DNA of 41,128 nt from JAEUMG01 sp046349315 (GCA_046349315.1 JAXMCQ010000034.1:1-41128), one strand, 5' to 3'; counted from the stretch's first letter, positions 12,101-22,475 are shown. The notes: generated by a model from the letters alone, not told the origin. Numbers and translations: made by a program.

Positions 12101-12665
12101 AGAAATCGAGGCGCACCGGCTCGGCGACGCCCGGCGGGTAGACATCGATGATGCCGCCACGCACCGCGAAGTCGCCCGGATCGACAACCGTTCCGGTTCG
12201 CGAGTAACCGTTCTGCGCCAGGAACGACTGCAGGTCGTCCATGTTGATGCGCCGGCCCGGGACGAGGGAGAACGTTGCCGCAGCCAGCGTCTCGCGCGAC
12301 CAAACCCGCTGCAAAATGGCATTGACGGTGGTGAGGAGAATCGTCGGTCCCGCTCGCTTCTCGCCAAGCCGTGTGAGGGCGGTCAACCGCCGGGCCATGA
12401 CGTCGGGCGCAGGCGATACGCGGTCATAAGGCAGGCAATCCCAGCCCGGAAACGAGATGATCTCGATATCGGGCGCAAAGAACTCAAGCGCGTCGGCAAG
12501 CGTTGCGGCACGCCGATCATCGACCGCGACGTGCACCAGCACGCGGCCATCGAGGTGCCCAGCAATTTGGGCAAGCGCCAGCGCATCGCAGCCGGCAGGC
12601 GCCCCCGATATGATCGTGCGCTGCGGCAGTGCGAGACGTGCCGCAATGTTCTGTTCGAAGCTCAT
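9177..12665 (-). CDS. mfd: Transcription-repair coupling factor Mfd
   Basis: A full-length 1162-residue Mfd. It removes RNA polymerase stalled at DNA lesions and recruits UvrA. The N-terminal UvrB-like region spans about residues 1-340. The RNA-polymerase-interacting (CarD-like) domain is near 490-560 (TPGDLVVHVDHGIGRFEGLK). The translocase has Walker A GDVGFGKTEVALRA, the DEEQ box IIDEEQHFGVKHKE, motif III TLTATPIPRTLQMAL and motif VI QLYQLRGRVGRSKQRAYA. The TRCF C-terminal domain ends at TAVVKLATN. The ATG overlaps the sdhE stop by an ATGA junction, so mfd is the second gene of an sdhE-mfd operon. Confidence 0.98.
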   Translation of the reverse strand: MSFEQNIAARLALPQRTIISGAPAGCDALALAQIAGHLDGRVLVHVAVDDRRAATLADALEFFAPDIEIISFPGWDCLPYDRVSPAPDVMARRLTALTRLGEKRAGPTILLTTVNAILQRVWSRETLAAATFSLVPGRRINMDDLQSFLAQNGYSRTGTVVDPGDFAVRGGIIDVYPPGVAEPVRLDFFGDALESIRSFDPQSQRSTGTLRQLVLHPASEVIINDETVGRFRTNYATAFNGIDRNDPLYESVTGGRRPQGVEHWLPLLQDKLATLLDHAGDVVISLDHAAEDSAAARREQIEEFYVARQEALGLDSFGAQTYKPLPPDRLYLSADEWAIMLADHTVLLVSPFEVPDSPTARVVSFGGRKGRGFAAERAEAKGSVYEAVRAHADSLRKAKKRVVIAGWTHGSRERLETILRDHELSPLAGAETWAEVLGRTPEIVSTIVLGMEEGFETDTLAIIAEQDILGDRLIRRDRKSRKASDVLSELTALTPGDLVVHVDHGIGRFEGLKTIEVQGAPHDCLFIMYAGNDRLFLPVENIELLTRYGSDEQGVQLDKLGGGAWQARKAKLKQRIKDMAEQLIKTAAARELRVGEVLPPPDGAFDEFSARFPYEETEDQLGSIEAVIEDLQKGRPMDRLVCGDVGFGKTEVALRAAFVAAMNGRQVAVVVPTTLLSRQHYATFSTRFQGYPLKIAQASRLVGRKEIDAAKQGLASGDIDIVIGTHALLAKDVKFRDLGLMIIDEEQHFGVKHKERLKEMRSNVHVLTLTATPIPRTLQMALSGVRELSLITTPPVDRLAVRTYISPFDPVVIRESLLREHYRGGQSFYVCPRISDLDEQAEFLRKYVPEIKYRAAHGRMSPTELEDIMAGFYDRRFDVLLSTTIVESGLDIPTANTLIVHRADMFGLAQLYQLRGRVGRSKQRAYALMTTPANRILTPAAEKRLKVLQSLDTLGAGFTLASHDLDIRGAGNLLGEEQSGHIKEVGYELYQNLLEEAVAKLRTGEESLADEGGWSPQLNIGTSVLIPENYVPDLQVRLGLYRRLADLRDQGELDGFTAELRDRFGPLPEEVEHLISIVSIKLLCRIANVASVDAGAKGAVIGFRGDSFAKPGALVEWITRQGKLAKLRPDMKLVIMRDWETPQERLKGVRQIMTAVVKLATN

Positions 12666-12913
12666 GGCTTATGCGCCAACACGCGCGACAGGAGCGGCCA
12701 GCGATCGACGGGCGCCGGCTTCTCCCGCATCAACCAGGAAAACAGGTCGGTGTCGGCCAAGGAAACGATCTCCGAAAACTCCGCCAGTTCCCGGTCATCG
12801 AGACTGCCGATATGCGCTTTCGCAAATCCGCCAAGCACGAGGTCGAGCTCCTTGAGTCCGCGATGCGTCGCGCGCCACAATAGCTTGCGCCTCACGGCGT
12901 CCGACTCTGTCAT
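12662..12913 (-). CDS. sdhE: Succinate dehydrogenase assembly factor 2 (FAD assembly)
   Basis: An 83-residue protein of the SdhE/Sdh5 family, which promotes covalent attachment of FAD to the succinate dehydrogenase flavoprotein. The family signature is clear: RRKLLWRATHRGLKELDLVL, containing the RGxxExD core, then ELAEFSEIVSLADTDLFSWL. The ATG at 12913 follows a GGAA sequence; an ATG at 12925 is also possible (87 aa). Its TGA overlaps the mfd start, so the two are coupled. It is divergent from recG, with only 91 bases between the starts. Confidence 0.92.
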   Translation of the reverse strand: MTESDAVRRKLLWRATHRGLKELDLVLGGFAKAHIGSLDDRELAEFSEIVSLADTDLFSWLMREKPAPVDRWPLLSRVLAHKP

Positions 12914-13004
12914 CTGCTGTTCCATGGAAGGCTGTTGCATAGCCAGATTGGCGTCCAATCGCAACCGCTTGCGTCGCTCCGACAAACCCGCAAACAGTAT
13001 CTCC

Positions 13005-15113
13005 ATGCGACCGGCCGTCCTTAATCCGCTTTTTGCCTCAGCCAGCGCCCTCAAGGGCGTCGGGCCAAAGCTCGAAAAAGCCTTGGCCCGGCTTCTGGGA
13101 CGCGAGGGCAGCCCTTCAGGTGTACGGATTCTCGACCTGCTGTTCCACATGCCAACCGGCATCGTCGATCGTCGGGCTCGCCCCAGGATTTCTGAATTGC
13201 CGATGGAAGGTATTGTGACGCTCGACGTGACGGTCGGGCGCCATCACGCGCCGCCGCGGGGATCGCGGGTGCCCTATCGTGTCGACTGCAGCGACGACAC
13301 CGGAAACCTGACCCTCGTCTTCTTCCACGCCTATGCCGAGCATCTCACCAAGCTCCTGCCGGTAGGGGCTACACGTTTCGTCTCGGGCAAGATCGAATGG
13401 TACGGCGGCACGCCGCAGATCGTTCACCCGGACTATGTGGTTTCCGAGGAAGAGTTCGCGAAACTACCGCAGATTGAGCCCGTCTATCCTCTTTGCGAGG
13501 GCGTCAGCGCCCGCATCCTTGCGCGCGCAGTCTTGGGCGCGCTGGCAAAACTACCGGCACTCCCGGAATGGCAGGATATCAACTGGCTTAGTCGCAAGGC
13601 TTGGCCCGGCTTTGACTCTGCCCTGCGCGGCCTCCATGCCCCCGCTTCTCCGGCTGATGTTTCGCTTGTCAGTCCGCAGCGCAATCGCCTCGCCTATGAT
13701 GAATTGCTCGCCAACCAATTAGCGTTGGCACTCGTCCGGCGCGGTATCAAACGCGCCGCCGGCCGCGATCTCTCAGGCAATGGCGAACGGCGGAAACGCA
13801 TCATTGCCGCCCTGCCCTATAGTCTCACGCGATCACAAGCCCACGCGCTGGATGAAATCCTCCGCGACATGGCGGCTCCGGAACGGATGCTCCGCCTGCT
13901 CCAGGGCGATGTCGGGGCCGGCAAGACGGTCGTCGCTTTGCTTTCGGCGGTGGCTGCAATTGAATCGGGAACCCAGGCGGCTTTCATGGCGCCGACCGAG
14001 ATTCTTGCCCGCCAGCATCTCGCGAGCCTTGAGAAACTCTGCACCGCCGCTGACATTCGCCTCGGGCTGCTGACCGGCCGTGACAAGCCGGCTGCCCGCG
14101 CCGCCACGCTTGAGGCGCTGGCCGAGGGCAGGATCGACCTCCTCATCGGCACGCATGCATTGATCCAGGATGGCGTTGCCTTCAAGGACCTCGGCCTGAT
14201 CGTCATCGACGAGCAACATCGCTTCGGCGTGCACCAGCGCCTGGCGCTGCAGGCCAAGAATGATCCGGCGCCGGAAATTTTGGTCATGACCGCGACGCCG
14301 ATCCCGCGCACCCTGGCGCTCACGGTCTATGGCGATATGGATGTGTCGAAGCTCACCGAGCGGCCTGCCGGTCGCCAGCCGGTCGACACCCGTACCTTGC
14401 CGATTGAGCGCATTGCTGAGGTTATCGCCGGGCTCGAACGGGTCATTGCCGGCGGCCAGCGCGCCTATTGGGTGTCTCCCCTGGTGGCCGAAAGCGAGCT
14501 TGTCGATCTCGCGGCCGCCGAACAGCGCTACGAGGAATTGAAATCGCGCTTCGGGGGTCGTGTCGGCCTCGTTCATGGTCGCATGAAAGGCGCGGATAAG
14601 GATGCAGCTATGGACCGATTTAGGTCGGGCGACCTCGCGCTTCTCGTATCGACCACGGTGATCGAGGTCGGAGTCGATGTTCCCGAAGCGACCGTCATGG
14701 TCATCGAGAATGCCGAGCGTTTCGGCTTGGCCCAACTCCATCAATTGCGCGGCCGCGTCGGCCGCGGGCGCGAAAAGTCGACCTGCATTCTCCTCTACAA
14801 GGCGCCCTTGGGTGAAACCGCCAAGGCCCGCCTCTCCATCATGCGCGAAACCGACGATGGCTTTCGTATTGCTGAAGAAGACCTGCGCCTCCGCGGTGCC
14901 GGGGAAATGCTGGGCACGCGACAAGCCGGTCTGCCGGAATTCCATATGGCCGACCTTTCAGTCCATGGCGACTTGCTCGCCGCCGCGCGGGACGATGCCG
15001 CCTTGGTCCTGTCGCGCGATCCCAAGCTCACCTCGCCGCGCGGCGAAGCGCTACGGACCCTCCTTCATCTCTTTGAAAGAAGCGAAGCGGCCCGGCTTAT
15101 TGCGGCAGGCTAG
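13005..15113 (+). CDS. recG: ATP-dependent DNA helicase RecG
   Basis: A full-length 702-residue RecG, which regresses stalled replication forks and branch-migrates Holliday junctions. The N-terminal wedge/OB domain (residues about 1-260) starts with LKGVGPKLEKALARLLG. Helicase motifs are Walker A GDVGAGKTVVALLSA, the DEQH box IVIDEQHRFGVHQR, motif III MTATPIPRTLAL, then VHGRMKGADKDAAMDRFRSG, TTVIEVGVDVPEATVM and QLHQLRGRVGRGREKS. The C-terminal RecG wedge-anchor region ends LHLFERSEAARLIAAG. The ATG at 13005 matches homologues; the reading frame happens to be open far upstream, antisense to mfd, but that is not coding. The 3' end overlaps the convergent DUF502 gene by 17 bases. Confidence 0.97.
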   Translation: MRPAVLNPLFASASALKGVGPKLEKALARLLGREGSPSGVRILDLLFHMPTGIVDRRARPRISELPMEGIVTLDVTVGRHHAPPRGSRVPYRVDCSDDTGNLTLVFFHAYAEHLTKLLPVGATRFVSGKIEWYGGTPQIVHPDYVVSEEEFAKLPQIEPVYPLCEGVSARILARAVLGALAKLPALPEWQDINWLSRKAWPGFDSALRGLHAPASPADVSLVSPQRNRLAYDELLANQLALALVRRGIKRAAGRDLSGNGERRKRIIAALPYSLTRSQAHALDEILRDMAAPERMLRLLQGDVGAGKTVVALLSAVAAIESGTQAAFMAPTEILARQHLASLEKLCTAADIRLGLLTGRDKPAARAATLEALAEGRIDLLIGTHALIQDGVAFKDLGLIVIDEQHRFGVHQRLALQAKNDPAPEILVMTATPIPRTLALTVYGDMDVSKLTERPAGRQPVDTRTLPIERIAEVIAGLERVIAGGQRAYWVSPLVAESELVDLAAAEQRYEELKSRFGGRVGLVHGRMKGADKDAAMDRFRSGDLALLVSTTVIEVGVDVPEATVMVIENAERFGLAQLHQLRGRVGRGREKSTCILLYKAPLGETAKARLSIMRETDDGFRIAEEDLRLRGAGEMLGTRQAGLPEFHMADLSVHGDLLAAARDDAALVLSRDPKLTSPRGEALRTLLHLFERSEAARLIAAG

Positions 15114-15873
15114 GCTCGCGCTCGCGAAGCGCAGCAGCGGCGACGACCTTCTCCGCCGTCTTTCGGTCGATCGCCGCACCATTCGATGCTGAGCCCGCGC
15201 CATCGGGAAAAACCAGACCGCAGGAAATAATGAGCTTCAGCGCATCCTCGACATTCATGTCGAGAATGCGGGCTTCCGCGACATCGAAGAAATAAAGAAA
15301 TCCCGATGTCGGGTTCGGCGTCGTCGTAAGATAGGCCGCATACATCCTGCGCCCCGGTTCCAGTCCGATCGCTGCACCGTCTATTTCTCGCGAGATGAAG
15401 AACAGCGTGTAGAGCCCCTTGCGGGGGAATTCGATCAGGGCGACTTGGCGGAAAGAACCGCCGCTCTGCGACACGATGGTCTGAAAAATCTGCTTCGTGC
15501 CTTTGTAGAGCGAACGGACGATCGGCATCCTGTTCAGCAGGTACTCCCAATAGGAGATGAGGGTGCGGCCGACGAGATTGGCGGCGAGCGCCCCGATTAG
15601 CGTAATACAGATTAGCGTGAAGAGCAGACCCACCCCCGGCACCGAGAAGGGCAGGTAATGTTCCGGCGTGTAGATGGAAGGGATGACCGGCTTTATCCAT
15701 CGGTCGAACAACGTCACGAACCAGTACGTCGCCCAGAGCGTGATGGCGATCGGCGCCGCGATTACGAGGCCAGTGAAGAAATACGTCTTGATCCGGCCGA
15801 AAAAAGCCCCACCGGAGCGTTCCGTGAGGTCGCCCGGCTTCAGCGGAGAGGGATTTGGCGCGTCATTTGCCAT
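15097..15873 (-). CDS. DUF502 family membrane protein
   Basis: A 258-residue protein with the DUF502 pattern: N-terminal membrane helix FFTGLVIAAPIAITLWATYW, then a second helix around VGLLFTLICITLIGALAANL, then NRMPIVRSLYKGTKQIFQTI and the soluble block VALIEFPRKGLYTLFFISRE with TTPNPTSGFLYFF. The family is widespread in proteobacteria; the function is unestablished. Position beside recG is typical of Hyphomicrobiales genomes. Convergent with recG; the two 3' ends overlap by 17 bases. Start ATG at 15873. Confidence 0.9.
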   Translation of the reverse strand: MANDAPNPSPLKPGDLTERSGGAFFGRIKTYFFTGLVIAAPIAITLWATYWFVTLFDRWIKPVIPSIYTPEHYLPFSVPGVGLLFTLICITLIGALAANLVGRTLISYWEYLLNRMPIVRSLYKGTKQIFQTIVSQSGGSFRQVALIEFPRKGLYTLFFISREIDGAAIGLEPGRRMYAAYLTTTPNPTSGFLYFFDVAEARILDMNVEDALKLIISCGLVFPDGAGSASNGAAIDRKTAEKVVAAAALREREPSLPQ

Positions 15874-15932
15874 GCGGGTCTAAGCTGTTTGCTACAGCAC
15901 CCGCGTCAAGGCAAGCCTTAGCGGAGAGATTG

Positions 15933-17285
15933 CTAGGAGTTAATCTTGCTGACGTAACAGGCGACGCCGCGCGCCTTGAGCTTGCTGCACATGCCGCGCG
16001 CCGAGTCCTGATCGTCGAAGCCGGCAAGACGCAGTCGGTAGACGATGCCGCGGTCGCCAAGATCGGCCTTCATGACGACGGGCTTCTGGTTGGCAAGGAT
16101 CGTATGCTTGGCCTTGAGCTTCTTCCAGACGTTCCACGCGACCTTTTCGTCCTTTTGCGAGGATATCTGGACGGCCCAGCCGGATAGAACCGCATCATCC
16201 GATGCAGACGGTTCCTGCTCGACCACCTTCTTGGGTGCGGGCTCCGGTTCGGGCTCAGGCGCCACCGTGGGCTCTGGTGCCGAAGCCACTTCTACCACCG
16301 GTTCTTCCAAGGCAGGCTCATTAGGAACCGCCTCGACGGCAACGATTTTCTCGGTCGGCTCTTCGACCGCGGCCGCCTGGACTGCCGCGGGCATGTCTTC
16401 TTCGGCCGGAACGCGATCGACGATCGCCTTGGTCCGACGGCTTTCGACCGCAACCGTCGTCTCGGTCGACTGTGAATCGCCGGCATCGGCAATCTTCATC
16501 GAGCCTTCGAGCAATTGCGGCGAGGCAACGGGCTTGTCCGCTTCGGAGACCGAACCGGTCTCGATCGTGTCGCCATCCTTGGGATCCAGACTCGCGGCAG
16601 GCACAGTCGGCACGACACCGCCCAGCGCAGCAAGGTGCTTGCGGGCCGGTTCGAAATTCGGATTCTCGGCGAGCACGAGCATGAGCGCGCGGCGGGCCTC
16701 GAGTGGCCGGCTCAGCGCTTCCTGCGTCAACGCTTCGCCGAAGCGGGCGAGATAGGCTTGCGGATAGTTGTAGCGAAGCGCCTTTTCGAAGTCGTTGAGC
16801 GCAAAGAGATACTGCCCGCTGTCGCGGAGCACGTTGCCGCGCCCGTAATAGGCATGCGCGAATTTAGGATCGAGGAAGAGAGCACCGGTGAAGTCTTCGA
16901 TCGCGAGTGCCGGACGGTTGCTGCTCTGATAGGCAAGGGCGCGGTTGTAGAGTGCGGTGGCGCGCATCTTGGCATCGAGCGCATCGATCCCGATCGCGGC
17001 GGTATAATCGTCGATCGCCTTCTGGAACTCATTGCGGCGCTGATAGGCAAGGCCGCGGTTGAGCAATGCATTTGCGAGCGTCTCGACCGGCAACTGCCTG
17101 GTCTCGATCGCCGTCGAATAGGCCGAGATCGCTTGCGAATAGTCGCGCGCACTGAGCGCCTTGAAGCCCTGATCCACAAGCTGCAGCGTCGCTTTGCTTG
17201 GATTCGCCGCAAGCCCGGTCCCTGCCGATGGCAGCAGCACCAACGCGGCACAAACAGAAGCAAGGAGGACAGACCGGACACTCAT
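15933..17285 (-). CDS. Exported TPR protein with C-terminal SPOR domain
   Basis: A 450-residue protein. A signal peptide covers residues 1-26 (VLLASVCAALVLLPSAG, cleavage near GLAA). At least four tetratricopeptide repeats run from about 35 to 215 (ALLNRGLAYQRRNEFQKAID, ALYNRALAYQSSNRPALAIE, AYYGRGNVLRDSGQYLFALN). A long Pro/Glu/Ala-rich linker spans about 220-365. The SPOR domain is at about 370-448 (GWAVQISSQKDEKVAWNVWK, ending VACYVSKINS). SPOR domains bind denuded glycan strands of septal peptidoglycan, so this is probably a periplasmic division-site scaffold. It lies just downstream of glmS, on the same strand. Confidence 0.88.
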   Translation of the reverse strand: MSVRSVLLASVCAALVLLPSAGTGLAANPSKATLQLVDQGFKALSARDYSQAISAYSTAIETRQLPVETLANALLNRGLAYQRRNEFQKAIDDYTAAIGIDALDAKMRATALYNRALAYQSSNRPALAIEDFTGALFLDPKFAHAYYGRGNVLRDSGQYLFALNDFEKALRYNYPQAYLARFGEALTQEALSRPLEARRALMLVLAENPNFEPARKHLAALGGVVPTVPAASLDPKDGDTIETGSVSEADKPVASPQLLEGSMKIADAGDSQSTETTVAVESRRTKAIVDRVPAEEDMPAAVQAAAVEEPTEKIVAVEAVPNEPALEEPVVEVASAPEPTVAPEPEPEPAPKKVVEQEPSASDDAVLSGWAVQISSQKDEKVAWNVWKKLKAKHTILANQKPVVMKADLGDRGIVYRLRLAGFDDQDSARGMCSKLKARGVACYVSKINS

Positions 17286-17336
17286 GCCGGTGACTGTCGC
17301 CGATTAAGGTTAAAGCTTGCCTAAAGCCCGTAGGCG

Positions 17337-19160
<1,824 letters not shown>

Positions 19161-19169
19161 GCCCTGCTC

Positions 19170-20528
19170 CTAACTCTTAACCTTGGCCTTCTTGCGCGCC
19201 AGCTTCGACGCCCGGAAACGCGCCGCCCAGCCTGCTAGCACTTTGACCGGAGCGCGTGTCAGCGCCAACGCATCGGATTCGACCTCACTGGTGATGACAC
19301 TTCCTGCCCCGATTGTCGCGCCATCGCCGATCGTCACCGGCGCCACCAGCACCACATTCGATCCGATCGACACGCCGGCACCGATTTCAGTGTGATGCTT
19401 GTCGAAGCCGTCGTAATTGGCGGTGATCGTCCCTGCCCCGACATTGGTGCCGGCACCGACATGTGCATCGCCGATATAAGTCAGGTGATTGGCCTTGGCG
19501 CCCTTGTCGACCTTGGCCTTCTTCACCTCGACGAAATTGCCGATATGAACGTCCTCGCCGATCTCCGCGCCCGGCCGCAACCGGGCAAAGGGCCCGACCC
19601 TCGCGCCGGCTTCGATCGATGCGCCCTCGATATGCGAGAAGGCAAGGATGTGGACATTGTTGCCAACATTCACGCCCGGACCGAACACCACATTGGGCTC
19701 GATCACCACGTCACGGCCGATCTTTGTGTCGGCAGAGAGAAAGACAGTATCCGGCGCGATCATCGTCGCCCCACTGTCCAGTGCGATGGTGCGATAGCGC
19801 TCCTGCAAGATCGATTCGATGCGCGCGAGTTGGACCCGCGTATTGACACCCTGCACTTCCTGTTCGGGACAGACGCTTAAGCCCACGCGTTTGCCTTCGG
19901 CAACACAGAGCTCGACAATATCCGTCAGGTAGATCTCGCCCTTGGCGTTGTTCGGCTTCACGGCGGCAAGCAATCGCCACAGCAGAGCGGCATCGACAGC
20001 CAGGATCCCGGAATTGCAAAGCGTGATCAGCCGCTCCTGCGGGCTTGCGTCGAGTTCCTCGCGGATCGCAGTGACGCTGCCGTCGGCGCCACGCAGCAAT
20101 CGACCATAGCCCTTGGGACTGTCCGGCTCGAAGCCCAGGATTGCCAAGGGCTGCGCGCCGGTCACCTGGCCCAGAAGCCCACGCAGGGTAGCCGCCTCGA
20201 TCAAGGGCACATCGCCATAAAGCACCAGGACGGTACCTTTGAACTTCTCGAGCTTGCCTTCGGCCACTGACACCGCATGCCCGGTGCCGCGGCGCTCCAT
20301 CTGGGTCGCCATTTCGGCACCCGGGACGTAGCGCTTGGCTTCTCCGGAGAGGTCTTCCTTGCCCGGCCCACAGACCACCACACACTGCGCCGGATTAAGC
20401 TCTTTCGCCGCCGTTAACACATGGCCCAGCAGGCTGCGCCCAGCCGCCTTGTGCATCACCTTCGGCAATTCCGAACGCATACGCGTCCCCAGTCCTGCCG
20501 CCAGGACGATAATGGCAATCTCGCTCAT
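19170..20528 (-). CDS. glmU: Bifunctional UDP-GlcNAc pyrophosphorylase / glucosamine-1-P acetyltransferase
   Basis: A 452-residue two-domain enzyme. The N-terminal uridyltransferase (about 1-230) has LAAGLGTRMRSELPKVMHKA, YGDVPLI and KGEIYLTDIVELC. The C-terminal left-handed beta-helix acetyltransferase (about 250-440) has hexapeptide repeats and the catalytic-region blocks FVEVKKAKVDKGAKANHLTY and GAGTITANYDGFDKHHTEIG. Together with GlmS (and GlmM elsewhere) it makes UDP-GlcNAc for peptidoglycan and lipid A. The start at 20528 follows a GGGTGA sequence and gives the usual MSEIAIIVLAAGLG beginning. First gene of a glmU-glmS operon, possibly continuing into the TPR-SPOR gene. Confidence 0.98.
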   Translation of the reverse strand: MSEIAIIVLAAGLGTRMRSELPKVMHKAAGRSLLGHVLTAAKELNPAQCVVVCGPGKEDLSGEAKRYVPGAEMATQMERRGTGHAVSVAEGKLEKFKGTVLVLYGDVPLIEAATLRGLLGQVTGAQPLAILGFEPDSPKGYGRLLRGADGSVTAIREELDASPQERLITLCNSGILAVDAALLWRLLAAVKPNNAKGEIYLTDIVELCVAEGKRVGLSVCPEQEVQGVNTRVQLARIESILQERYRTIALDSGATMIAPDTVFLSADTKIGRDVVIEPNVVFGPGVNVGNNVHILAFSHIEGASIEAGARVGPFARLRPGAEIGEDVHIGNFVEVKKAKVDKGAKANHLTYIGDAHVGAGTNVGAGTITANYDGFDKHHTEIGAGVSIGSNVVLVAPVTIGDGATIGAGSVITSEVESDALALTRAPVKVLAGWAARFRASKLARKKAKVKS

Positions 20529-20717
20529 AGGGTATTCACCCGGGTCTCGATGCTCCCCCGCTAGCATTTTGCATGCCACAAAAGTGATGAAAGATTCGCT
20601 TCCGGGCCCCTTCTTGCCATCTGCGCGGCCGATTGAGGCATCTTCGCGGCGCCGACATTCGTTCTATTGACCCCCAATCCGCCGCCGCCTATGGTCCGCC
20701 CGCCTTGCCCCGGCCTC

Positions 20718-20792
20718 GGGCCCGTAGCTCAGTGGTAGAGCATCTGACTTTTAATCAGGAGGTCGTGCGTTCGATCCGCACCGGGCTCACCA
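20718..20792 (+). tRNA. tRNA-Lys (anticodon UUU)
   Basis: A cloverleaf can be drawn. Acceptor GGGCCCG pairs with CGGGCTC (one G-U). The D arm contains GCTCAGTGGTAGAGC. The anticodon stem TCTGA/TCAGG encloses loop CTTTTAA with anticodon TTT. The T arm is GTGCG-TTCGATC-CGCAC. The discriminator is A and CCA is encoded. The folded body ends at 20789 without CCA. Reads Lys AAA/AAG codons. No intrinsic terminator is evident just downstream. Confidence 0.96.
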
Positions 20793-21083
20793 AGTAATAA
20801 AATCAAGGCCTTAGCCTCAAGAAATCGAAGTCCAAAAGGTGCAAATGTGCACCTGGACGTGCGGCGGACTAACCTTGAGCCAAGGTCTCCTAGAGAATCG
20901 TGTCGCGCGAACTCGCGGAACATGCGGCTCGCCGTCATCTTGCATTAGCAGAGTTAACTCATGGTCACGCCGAGATCACGCGAGGTGAGATAGTGCCATT
21001 GGCGCTTGAGCCAATGAGCGGGGCGGCCAGAGGCTTTTGCGCGAGATCGAGCCGCAAATCATCAGCTGAAAAGGAGCGCTAGA
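20793..21083. other. Intergenic region downstream of tRNA-Lys
   Basis: 291 bases without a convincing gene. It contains the leader of the PAN-domain gene, with AAGGAG at 21071..21076. A GTG-started frame of 60 codons (20900..21082) has no family resemblance and is not called. Confidence 0.4.
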
Positions 21084-21428
21084 ATGTCCGACTATAGCTC
21101 CAAGAAGTTTGAGAGTGTCCATGGTGCAATGCTTGCGCTGGCGTTCGCCGCGCTGGTTGGCTTTCACAATCCCGCGAGCGCGCAATTTGAGAATAACATC
21201 GACCGACCGGGCCGAGACTATTTCAATACAACTCTCTCTGCCAATGCAGGCCCTGATGTGTGCCGGAATTTGTGCCGCCAGCAATTGAACAATGGTTGCA
21301 GGGCTTGGACGTATGTCAGGATCGGCTTTCAGAACCCAACCCGTCCACGCTGCTGGCTGAAAACGCAAGCGCCGCCGGCCGTGCCTAACCGCTGCTGCGT
21401 CTCGGGCCGCGAGCAGAAGATCGACTAG
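21084..21428 (+). CDS. Secreted PAN/Apple-domain protein
   Basis: A 114-residue protein with an export signal (hydrophobic core MLALAFAALVGF, cleavage near ASA|QFE), followed by a single PAN/Apple-type domain. Six cysteines lie in the mature part: DVCRNLCRQQ, NNGCRAWTYV, RCWLK and NRCCVSG. The blocks PGRDYF at the start and CRAWTYV and CWLK in the middle are typical of bacterial PAN_1/PAN_4 modules, which bind protein or carbohydrate ligands outside the membrane. AAGGAG lies seven bases before the ATG. The partner is unknown. It lies between tRNA-Lys and a radical SAM gene. Confidence 0.75.
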   Translation: MSDYSSKKFESVHGAMLALAFAALVGFHNPASAQFENNIDRPGRDYFNTTLSANAGPDVCRNLCRQQLNNGCRAWTYVRIGFQNPTRPRCWLKTQAPPAVPNRCCVSGREQKID

Positions 21429-21533
21429 TCGGTAGAAACATCCGGGCGAGCCCCCGGGGCTTTGCCGGCGGGCGCTCATAAGCGTGCAGCTCGCGATTGC
21501 TGCCATCTGATACCCGCTCTAGGATGGCGGACG

Positions 21534-22475
21534 ATGTCCACCGTCCGGCCAAAATCCATCCGCCTTGAAGCCTCATCGCACTGCCAATTGCGATGCCCGT
21601 CTTGCCCCACCACCAGCGGCGCAATTCACCCGGTGGTCGGCAGCGGATTCTTGCGGGCCGAGAATTTCCGCGCGCTGCTCGATGAGGGCCCTTGGCTCGA
21701 GCATGTCGAATTGTCGAACTATGGCGAGATATTTCTCAACCCGCAGCTACCGGCCATCCTCGAACTGGCGCATGAACGCGGCGTAACCGTTTCAGCGCGC
21801 AACGGCGTGAACCTCAACACAGTCAGGCCGGAAGTGCTGGAGGCAGTCGTCAGATACGAGATGCGCGCCATGACATGCTCCATCGATGGCGCAAGTGAGG
21901 AGACCTATTCGATCTACCGCGTCCGAGGCAAATTCGCGACCGTCATTGCCAATATTCGTGCCATCAACGAATTCAAGCGACGCTACGAATCGCCCTATCC
22001 GGCGCTGCGCTGGCAGTTCGTGGTCTTTGGTCACAATGAGCACGAGATTCCGCTGGCCAGAGCCATGGCGCGCGAGCTTTCAATGGAATTCGTCGTCAAG
22101 CTGAGTTGGGACGATGATGTCTCTCCCGTTCGCGACAAGGAAACCGTGCGCAAGGCCACAGGCGGCGCTGCATCGCGCGATGAATTCGACGCGCTCCACG
22201 GCAGGGACTATATGCTCGGGCTCTGCCACCAGCTGTGGGACCAGCCGCAGATCAATTGGGACGGCAAGGTTCTCGGTTGCTGCCGCAATTTCTGGGGTGA
22301 ATTTGGCGGCAATGCCTTTCGCGACGGTCTGGAACAGAGCATCAATGGTGAAAAGATTGCCTACGCACGCGAGATGCTGCTTGGGCGGAATGCAGCGCGC
22401 GAGGACATTCCTTGCACGAGTTGCGAAATCTATCTGAAGATGGCTCAGCGCAAGCAGTGGCTTGCCCGCAAGTAG
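21534..22475 (+). CDS. Radical SAM protein with SPASM-like C-terminus
   Basis: A 313-residue radical SAM enzyme. The cluster motif CxxxCxxC is at C17, C21 and C24 (HCQLRCPSCPTT). The barrel includes VELSNYGEIFLNPQLP and CSIDGASEETYSIYRVRGKF. The C-terminal third carries further cysteines, GLCHQLWDQPQINWDGKVLG followed by CC, then PCTSCEIYLKM, as in SPASM/twitch auxiliary-cluster domains. Such proteins modify peptides or sugars; the substrate is not deducible. The gene before it encodes a small secreted Cys-rich protein, but that product is exported and not obviously a substrate. The ATG at 21534 lies just after a weak GGA-rich stretch. Confidence 0.88.
   Translation: MSTVRPKSIRLEASSHCQLRCPSCPTTSGAIHPVVGSGFLRAENFRALLDEGPWLEHVELSNYGEIFLNPQLPAILELAHERGVTVSARNGVNLNTVRPEVLEAVVRYEMRAMTCSIDGASEETYSIYRVRGKFATVIANIRAINEFKRRYESPYPALRWQFVVFGHNEHEIPLARAMARELSMEFVVKLSWDDDVSPVRDKETVRKATGGAASRDEFDALHGRDYMLGLCHQLWDQPQINWDGKVLGCCRNFWGEFGGNAFRDGLEQSINGEKIAYAREMLLGRNAAREDIPCTSCEIYLKMAQRKQWLARK

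Noticed and set aside
11877..13004. The recG reading frame stays open for over 370 codons upstream of the true start, antisense to mfd and sdhE
   Set aside because: GC-rich codon bias leaves antisense frames open. The sequence is Arg/His/Asp-rich nonsense opposite strong Mfd and SdhE motifs, and RecG homology begins at 13005.
13833..14945. A 370-codon minus-strand frame opposite recG
   Set aside because: Antisense shadow of complete RecG helicase motifs.
20900..21082. 60-codon GTG-started frame between tRNA-Lys and the PAN gene
   Set aside because: No Shine-Dalgarno sequence and no family resemblance; its end only abuts the next gene's leader.
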